Shown here piece by piece: positions 56,991-64,000 of a stretch of DNA of 64,000 nucleotides. The stretch comes from Gambelia wislizenii. Taxonomy: Eukaryota; Chordata; Lepidosauria; Squamata; Crotaphytidae. The first letter of the stretch is position 1. Every line of letters begins with the position of its first letter. The stretch is taken from assembly GCA_030847615.1 (NCBI GenBank), contig JAUMIR010000001.1, positions 291,054,187 through 291,118,186 of the forward strand, written 5' to 3'. Made by a program: the position numbers and the translations under genes. The notes below the pieces were generated by a model. It did no database searches, was not told where the DNA came from, and worked only from the letters and a program-made list of their open reading frames with translations.

Positions 56991-57769
56991 TAGAAGCAGT
57001 CATTTGCCATTTATTCAAATTCTAACAGGGTCTACAGTCCTTGAACAAAAGTGAGATATAGATCAAGACAATATATAGAACAAATAATAAATATGAATTT
57101 ATTATTAATCAGTAGTTCTATGATTTTTAGCTGGTAGCTTGTAATGTATTTTATGTAACAAATTATAGTTTTCTAAAATGTTTTAAAATTAAGACCATTC
57201 CACCATACAGTAGACAGCATTTCAAAAGCATGTACCATAGAGGAAAAGATTTTTCAGAAGATTTTTCTTAAAGTCTAAACTTTTCTTGAAGCCTTATATT
57301 ATCTGGTTGCTTTTCCTCTTAATCTTTTGTGTGTGTGTGTAAAAATAAGAATGCCAGTTACACCAATTGTAATAGTTTACCAAGGTTTCATAAGACAGAG
57401 CAAAATCATTTTGTAAAATAATTGCAAAACTAACCCTCCAGTAAATTTGAGTTATTGCACAAACTGAGTTATTGTACAATGATATAGAACAATAATTTGG
57501 AATGGCACACTAAAATTAAAGGAATGGCACACTGAAATTTAAGGAAAGAAATCTAACATCCACAAATTCCTCACATACTGTATATTAAATTCTATAGTCC
57601 TGATAATAATGTGGGATTCCAGCTCCATCAGCCCTGGCCAGCAAAGCCAATGATAAAAGATTTGGGACTTGTGGTTTAACATCATGTAAAGGGACACACC
57701 TTTTTTTTCTGTTGTGTTCCTTTAAATCAGTTTAGTCATAAGTTTGGTGGGGTTTTTTAAAAAAAAGAT

Positions 57770-57925
57770 TTATTCAGAAGGGGTTTGCCAGTGCCTTCCT
57801 CTGAAACTGAGAGAGTGACTTGCCCAAGGTCACTCAGTGAGTTTCCATGGGCAGGCAAGGATTTGAACTCTGATCTCCAGAGTCCTAATGGAACTCTCAG
57901 GCCACTGCACTGCACTGGCTCGGAC
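57770..57925 (-). mobile_element. tRNA-derived SINE, reverse orientation
   Basis: Reverse complement of the 29345 family: ggggtttgccagtgccttcc, aaggtcactcagtgagtttc and aaggatttgaactctg (reversed box B). Located in ITGB6 intron 3, about 300 bp before the next exon. Confidence 0.85.
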
Positions 57926-58229
57926 TTTGCTCAGCTGGATATATGACTCTACGGGACTATAAGCAACATTTGTGTTGTGTCGATTTGTCTGTTCAACAAA
58001 TATAAATCCCCAATGCTGAAAGGGAATTTACAGGTTATAAGTACACTATTTTTACACATTTAATAGTTTCAGAGTGGTTCATATTTATACTCTTCTCCTG
58101 TATACTCACCATACAAAATTTAGCTCACACAAAAGCTCTGTTTTATTATTTCTACAACCAATGTATTCTACTTAAATAGCAATAGTTTATGTTGTGCAGT
58201 TACTACATTCTGTTCTTCCTTTGTTGTAG

Positions 58230-58434
58230 AATTTCACTGACCTGTCTGGAATTTACAAAAGGTGTGACACTCCTGACAAACTTATTTCAAAAGGATGTCC
58301 ATCAAATTTGATTGAATTTCCCATTTCTAAAGTAGTAATTGAAAAAAATAAGCTTCTGAGTGAAGGACCACAAAAAAACAATTCTGATGTTACACAGATT
58401 TCTCCTCAAAAGTTAACTGTTTTTCTGCGACCAG
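58230..58434 (+). CDS. ITGB6: Integrin beta-6, exon finishing the PSI domain and entering the hybrid region
   Basis: This exon follows the acceptor ttgttgtag and ends at the strong donor gtaagt (58435). It is 205 nt, starts in phase 0 and leaves one base. It encodes residues 47-114. It begins Asn-Phe-Thr (an N-glycosylation sequon, also present in human ITGB6), continues with Arg-Cys-Asp-Thr-Pro and Lys-Gly-Cys-Pro, which supply the last PSI cysteines (58 and 69), and then the segment ending Val-Phe-Leu-Arg-Pro, matching the human ...LRP before the beta-I domain. A second sequon (Asn-Asn-Ser) lies where human has Asn-Ser-Ser. No stop or frameshift is seen. The following intron (58435-62748) is filled with DNA transposons. 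Confidence 0.97.
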
Positions 58435-58646
58435 GTAAGTTATAGCTTATAAATTTAGATCTTATCTGGCTCTGTTCATCTGTTTTGTTTGATCATATTG
58501 AACATTAGGATTATTGGCTGGAATTCACTTGTGTAGTTACAAATGGGTAACCACGTAGCTAGACAGTGATCCCGGCCCCTACCCTTCCCAATCTCCACTT
58601 CCTGGGAAGAAGTCTGTGCCCTTATCAATCCAGAAGCAGCTGACTG

Positions 58647-59280
58647 AGGCCTTGTCTATACGAGGCTATAAAATGTGGGTTGATGTGCACTAACACCAAT
58701 TCACAGCAGCTTTTATTTGTCTCCATTTTTTTTCAAGACTGCAAGCATTCGAAGCCATACATGTTTGATGTTCATATAGGCATGCCTACAAATCAAGATG
58801 GCGGGTGCAAGTGAATTACTCGTGTTTTTCTTATCACTAGTTGCCGCCGCCGAATAGTATTTTTTTAAAGTAAATCCAAGGTGTGGAAGTGAGATCTTCC
58901 ACTTAAATAAACAGGAGGAAAGGCTGTTTCGTCACCTCAGCGCCCAATCCAGCACATGGTGAAAATCCAATATGGCAGTTCTGGGTGCTTGCCTTGCCAG
59001 CAAGCTCCACCCCCTGCGCACACCCAACCAATTCACTTTTCACTTCTACTCTTATTGGGAAACTGCAGCAAAGTGAATTGATTGTCCCAATGAGCAGGAA
59101 TGCACTTTTCCTTTGGGGTTTTAAAAAATGGGAAAAGCCATTAAGGCTTCTACCACAGAGTTTTTGGAGTCCCCCCCCCTTCCAAATATGGCTTAATGAT
59201 GCACTGATGCAGGATCCCATTGGAACAAAAGGTATTCTCCTCAAATTCTATGAGGGGTATTTTAACCATATAGATAAGCC
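58647..59280 (+). mobile_element. hAT-like MITE in ITGB6 intron 4, target repeat CTGACTG
   Basis: Left end aggccttgtctatacgagg and right end accatatagataagcc. The 7-mer ctgactg is present on both sides (58640-58646 and 59281-59287). Best-defined member of the CTTGTCTA family, 634 bp, no coding. Confidence 0.88.
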
Positions 59281-59584
59281 CTGACTGTTTTACCCTCTCC
59301 TGTGGGTAATCTCCATTGCAACAGGCAGAAGCAGGATGTCTGTCACATATCTCCCCGTGCTGGGGATTGCTTATGGGAGAAGGAGGGTGGGCATGTCAGT
59401 TAGGTGCTTCTTGATCAACAGAGGAAGAGGCCCTGTCCATCGCAACCAGCTGCTGCCTGGTAAGTGAGAATTGGGAAACTTTCACAGTCTGTATGTATCC
59501 CCTAAATTAGGAAATACATAGCGATTGTGAATACAAAACAATCATGAATGTGTAACTCTAGGTCACACATTCATAACTGATGAA

Positions 59585-60545
59585 GGACTTTATCAGATGC
59601 AGCAAAAATTACATGATTATGATGCCACGAGATAGTGCGAACAGGTCCCACTATTGCATGACATCATAGTCCTCCTATACTTACTGTGTGCTCCAGCTGC
59701 AAATACAGCATTGCTTTGCATTGACGGGACAAGCCATCAATAGCCCTCAATATTTCTATTTTGGGGCTACTGAAGAGCATACAAAAACTCGTCCCACTGT
59801 AATCGTGAGATTACAGCATGAATGGATGGTCCTCTTTCCCCATCCCCATTCCCAGCAAGAAAACCTCTGGGTGAGAACATGAAAACTATCCACAGGATGC
59901 TCTTTGTATGAACGTCTTATTTTGTTTGCACATGTTTAGGAGTGTTTAAGTGTTTGTGTGTTGGTTTACTTTGTTAATAAAAGGTTTTTTTGGTGTTTTT
60001 AAGCATACTTCTCATGAAAACTGTCAAACTCTTGCCCATGGAAATAAACTCCTGTTCTTAAAGTGCTAATGGTCATCGTGCGATAATTCCATGACATTTG
60101 AATTGCGTGATTACAGTGATGTACGATAATAAGTCTAATAATGCCACTATGGAGATTTTCAGATGGGAGAAATAACCCCCACAGAGATCAGGAGAAAAAC
60201 GGGGCTGTTCTGCTGCCAGTGCTCCATTTCACACACACCCGTCCTTCTCCCGATCTCCATTTGTTCTCCCTCCATCCTGCTTGCATTTTCCTTCTGCTAT
60301 TTTCTGCTATTTTTTACTAACAAAGAACTTTCATTAGTAAAAAACAGTAGAAGGAAAATGCAAGCAGGACGGAGGGAGAATGAAGGGAGGTCGGGAGAAG
60401 GACGTGTGTGTATGAAACAGAGCGCTGGCAGCGGAACAGCCCCATTTCTCTCCCGATCTCCGCAGGGGTTATTTCCCCTGTCTGAAAATCTCCTATGTTT
60501 CTGCTTTCCTCATTTGCAGAATTAGCCGCTAGTCTGATAAAGTCC
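59585..60545 (+). mobile_element. DNA element with GGACTTTATCAGA ends
   Basis: Left end ggactttatcagatgcagc and right end tagtctgataaagtcc. The interior matches 56471-56879. A 343-bp MITE (60151-60493) is nested near the right end. Flanking triplets gaa and ttt do not agree. Confidence 0.78.
60151..60493. mobile_element. Near-perfect palindromic MITE nested in a DNA element
   Basis: Ends ggagattttcagatggg and ccctgtctgaaaatctcc, arms of about 160 bp. Inner arms: gcttgcattttccttctg pairs with cagtagaaggaaaatgcaagc. The triplet tat flanks both sides (60148-60150 and 60494-60496). Confidence 0.93.
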
Positions 60546-60732
60546 TTTGTGATTTTCAGCTATTAATTGTATGCTATGCTAAGACCATAGACCTACATTC
60601 AATTATGAGACCATATATATTCCATGGAATTGAGCGTACTCTAACTAGATGTTAAAGAACATTCATATTAAACTTTCCCACCATGAGATTTCCATAGAGA
60701 TATGAGTCTCAGCAAACAGACTTGTAGATTAA

Positions 60733-60952
60733 GGAGATTTTCAGAAGTTGTCAGTGAGTAAAAAACAGCATGGAAGTTGTCCGTGAGTAAAAAATAGCAC
60801 GGCCGCCTCCAATGCTAGCCGCAACAGTCACGGACGACGCCGAGAGAGAAACGGCATCGTCCAAAATGGACCCCTTGCCGCGCAGCAGCCTCGTTACTGC
60901 TCCGGAGGCTGCTTGCGCAGCAAGAGGCTGAAAGAGGCGTCTGAAAATCTCC
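60733..60952. mobile_element. GGAGATT-end MITE with TAA target duplication
   Basis: Ends ggagattttcagaagttg and gcgtctgaaaatctcc, 220 bp, with taa on both sides (60730-60732 and 60953-60955). GC-rich interior with partial inner inverted matches (gaggctg repeats). It resembles the centre of the 40355 palindrome (ccccttgccgcgc / ccccctgccgcgc). Confidence 0.9.
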
Positions 60953-62190
60953 TAAGTTTCTGTTTATCCTCCAATGATCAATCACACAACAAAAAGACAC
61001 TAAATGCAAGCTATGTAGGACAGGAAATCCTATGCTATGACAAACAGACATCTGTCATTACTCTGGGTGAGCACTTCTGGGGGGGGAAACCCATCTCTGG
61101 TAAATATATTGTTAAATTAATCCTTCAGCTGAGCTGAGGCAGAAGGAGAAATGCTGACCCTGCATCACATTGCCTTCCCCACCACCATTGTGAAGCAACC
61201 CAGATGCCTTTAATGGGTGCCCAGCCATAGCAAAATAGCTGGATGCTTGTCCGCTGTCCCTCTCATTCGCCATCAATCAAGAAGTGGCCAGCTCTTGAGA
61301 GCAGGAGAGCTCTTGAGAGCAGGTGAATGGGGGTTCATCTCATAGCTACATCTCTCGATACAGGATCTCTTCTTTTTAAAAGATTAGGTGGTCTTGGACC
61401 CATTGTGCAGCTCACTGTGGGTACAGGGGTGAAAACTGATCACCACCACCCCCTCCATAGTTGCTTAACTGATGAGGATCACAACAGTGCCAAGTGTCAA
61501 AGCACAGGGGATTTTATTTTATTTTTTGCATTAACAACTAGCATGAGAAACAACATATTAAAAGTTACCTGTTTAGCTTGATGCAAACTGGGTTGTTTCC
61601 TGCTCATCACCAGTTCTAATTGGAAATGGCTAAACAGTCACAGTCACTTGGCATAGTGTATCTGCTTCTCTGTGCCCCAATGAGTCCAAGGTCCTGTTGT
61701 TGCTCTTGCTGTAAATCAGCTTTTCAAATATTTAAACATTTCAAAAATCTAAAAGGGCCATTTGTGTCTATCATCAGCAAAACAACAGTGAAAAAATTCT
61801 GAAGCTAATCTTGTAGATTTCCTTTCATGGATCAGTATTAACCATTGACGATATTAATACTCGCTGCCATAATTTTCAGGCCTAGAGAAACATTCAGCTA
61901 TTACCCACTGAAAACATTTGACAATGGTTTGTGCTCCCCGCCCCCAAAACATGTTGGGATGGATGCACTTCTAGGCATCTTAGAGGACACTCTTCTTGAA
62001 GAGTGAGTGGTCCAAAGCTTACTGTATGGTGCCACAGCACCACTTCTGCTGCAATTGGCAGGCAGTGCCATGTGTGCCAGTGTCTTGAATTTCCTATTTG
62101 GTTGGCCCTTCGATTCTGCTTTTCTCAGAGCCGATAAGAATAAACATATAGGAATTTTGAAGACACTTCAGGAAGGTGAATAGTACCCAT

Positions 62191-62361
62191 AGGATTGCCA
62201 GAGTGAAAACTGGAGAGGGCTCCTATACATTTCAAAGGGAGAATTTTAGCAGGTGTTGCTTTTCATGCAAGTAGATAACAAGCAACGCGTGCTGAAATCC
62301 CCTCTCTGTGCAACCATTAACGGGGAAGAAGCCATTTCCAGTTTTCACTCTGGCAACCCTA
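62191..62361. mobile_element. Short MITE, TTGCCAGAGTG ends, ITGB6 intron 4
   Basis: Left end aggattgccagagtgaaaac and right end gttttcactctggcaaccct are inverted repeats of about 25 bp. 171 bp, possibly TA-flanked. Confidence 0.82.
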
Positions 62362-62748
62362 TACTCACTTTATCTTTCCTGTTAAACAACTAGCCTGACA
62401 ACTAAGAGTCAGTGTGGAAACCCCATTTTATACCAAGCTAGACATTTCAGCTTGTGGTAAACTGTTTCTTATTCTAGTCTGACTCTGCTCTCAAAATAGA
62501 TTATTTCTGCCATTACAGTACTTTAAAGTTTGCATGTACTGTATTTTGTTCACTTTTTAAACTGGAGTACTACTCTAACATATTGAAAGGGCTAGTAATA
62601 TTGTCATGATATACCTTGTTCCAAAAACCTCAAAAACAATACAGTGCACCACCAAGAATAAGCAGATGCAGTCAATATTGCATTTTCCCTTTCACTCTCC
62701 AACCATAGTTGCACTAATTTGTTTTCTATTTCCCTGGGGCTTTGCAAG

Positions 62749-62995
62749 GAAATGAAGAAACAATACAGATCAATGTTCGTCAGACTGAAGATTATCCAGT
62801 CGATCTCTACTATCTCATGGATCTTTCAGCTTCCATGAACGATGACCTGAATACCATAAAGGAACTGGGTTCTACGCTATCAAAAGAAATGTCTAAACTA
62901 ACAAGTAACTTTCAGCTGGGTTTTGGGTCATTTGTAGAAAAACCAGTCTCACCATTCATCAATACTCTGCCAGAAGAAATAAAGAATCCTTGCCA
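62749..62995 (+). CDS. ITGB6: Integrin beta-6, exon with start of beta-I (VWA-like) domain and MIDAS
   Basis: This exon begins after the acceptor tttgcaag in phase 1 and ends at donor gtaag (62996) with two bases of a split codon. It encodes residues 115-196. The stretch [13 protein letters not shown] leads into Asp-Leu-Ser-Ala-Ser (139-143), the DxSxS metal-ion-dependent adhesion site that coordinates Mg2+ in ligand binding. Downstream come Gly-Phe-Gly-Ser-Phe-Val-Glu-Lys and Asn-Pro-Cys. Nearly every residue matches integrin beta-6 rather than beta-3, -5 or -8: the Asn-Thr-Ile-Lys-Glu-Leu-Gly-Ser run is diagnostic. Human has Leu where this sequence has Ala between the two MIDAS serines. I could not find the next exon before 64000, so the gene runs out of the window. 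Confidence 0.98.
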
Positions 62996-63095
62996 GTAAG
63001 TAGCAAAAGCTCCAACTGGGTTCTAGTTTTCTTTTCCATCTCTTCTTTAAGCATTCCCACTGAATATAAGTGTGATTTTATACACTAACTCATGA

Positions 63096-63318
63096 GGGTG
63101 CATCTACACTGCAGAAATAATGCAGTTTGATACCACTTTAAGTGCTGTAGCTCCAACCTATGGAATCATGGGATTTGTAGTTTTACAAGGTCTTTAGCCT
63201 TCTCTGCCAAAGAGTGATGGTGCCTCACAAAACTAGAAATCCCAGGAATCTGTAGGATGGAGCCATGACAGTTAAAGAGGTGTCAAACTGCATTATTTCT
63301 ACAATGTAGATGAACCCT
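63096..63318. mobile_element. MITE with about 48-bp inverted ends, ITGB6 intron 5
   Basis: Left arm agggtgcatctacactgcag continuing aaataatgcagtttgatacc, and right arm ggtgtcaaactgcattattt ending gtagatgaaccct. This is an abundant lizard repeat type. No coding. Confidence 0.88.
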
Positions 63319-63719
63319 TAGTTTGATAGATTTCAGGTTTTCTCTTTGTTTTTGGCCTGAGGGCCCCATGGGAGCACATCAGAAGTTGCACGGCAACAGC
63401 AGGCATGGCTATATTTCCTGCCACACTTCCTATACTCTCACATATACTGCCAAAGAAGGTCCTTCTTTCCTACTACTGTTGAAGCAGAACTGTTCCTTCA
63501 AGAGCTGCTTTTTCAAGGATCTCTTGCCCACCTGAGGGGGTGGCTCCTAAATTTGCTAGCTTTCCTCAGCCCTTGCTTTTCCCAATGGCAGATCCCAATA
63601 CAGCTGTCTTTCTTTTTTTACTTCACTTTCTCTGAGGGGGAGAGTCTTAGCAGGCCACATGGGAAAGCCTAATGGGCCAACTCTAACCACAGGTTATATA
63701 GGTTCACCCTCTAGTGATG

Positions 63720-63870
63720 TTGTTGCTGCTGCTATGTGCCTTTCTAACTTATGGCAACCCTAAGGCAAACATGTCACAGCATTTTCTTAGTAAGTCACAG
63801 GGTTTTCTTGGTATTCAGAGAGGGTTTGCCTGTGCCTTCCTTTGAGGCTGAGGGAGCCTCTTGATGCTCC
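63720..63870 (-). mobile_element. tRNA-derived SINE, reverse, head missing
   Basis: ctatgtgcctttctaactta, ggcaaccctaaggc and gagggtttgcctgtgccttc are the reversed tail and body of the 29345 family. The tRNA-like head is not preserved. Confidence 0.75.
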
Positions 63871-64000
63871 CCCATGTATCTGACTGGCTTAGAAATGCAG
63901 GGCTCAGCTAGATGAGAGAATTAATTGCAGAAAGTAGTACATTAACTCACCCAACACAGCAGTGTCTATTTGTCTCCACAATGCATTCACAAGTTTGCTG

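Noticed and set aside
62996..64000. Next ITGB6 exon (continuation of the beta-I domain)
   Set aside because: No acceptor followed by the expected Ile-Pro-Tyr-Phe-Cys type sequence is present before the window ends; this stretch holds a MITE and a SINE.

Overview
This 64 kb window looks like a repeat-rich lizard (squamate) chromosome segment. The evidence is the joint presence of tRNA-derived Sauria-type SINEs, a 5S-rRNA-derived SINE, CR1, L2 and L1 LINEs, hAT- and Harbinger-like miniature transposons, and a vertebrate multi-exon gene with GT-AG introns. I saw no bacterial or organellar signature. The species call is inference.

The only host gene I can support is the 5' part of ITGB6 (integrin beta-6), on the + strand at the right end. 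Four coding exons are visible: start codon and signal peptide (50838-50895), a tiny PSI-domain exon (51556-51635), the rest of the PSI domain plus linker (58230-58434), and the first part of the beta-I domain with the MIDAS motif (62749-62995). Splice phases agree across all four (1, 0, 1, 2). The gene continues past the window. A spliced-looking 66-nt segment at 50220-50285 may be a 5' untranslated exon.

Everything to the left (1-50.2 kb) appears intergenic and is built mostly of layered mobile elements. The main ones are: a nearly full-length CR1 (about 22.7-26.5 kb, minus) with an intact esterase-type ORF1; a 5'-truncated CR1 (15.9-17.5 kb, plus); a degenerate copy of a large transposon-associated protein family (about 27.0-29.0 kb, minus) interrupted by a MITE that carries a CR1 tail in its loop; two copies of a zinc-finger-tailed LINE (20.0-21.3 and 32.7-33.45 kb); a mariner relic (18.7-19.6 kb); and a long antisense L2 (41.5-49.3 kb) opened by an L1 and three DNA elements. 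Many palindromic elements carry 3-bp target repeats (Harbinger-like) or about 8-bp repeats (hAT-like).

The most unusual structure is a recent, nearly identical duplication. About 1.4 kb at 38757-40187 matches 54396-56470, which lies in ITGB6 intron 3. The upstream copy is bracketed by a 17-bp direct repeat. The intronic copy has since gained a 660-bp solo LTR with a 5-bp target repeat. All comparisons were made by eye; no search or alignment program was run.
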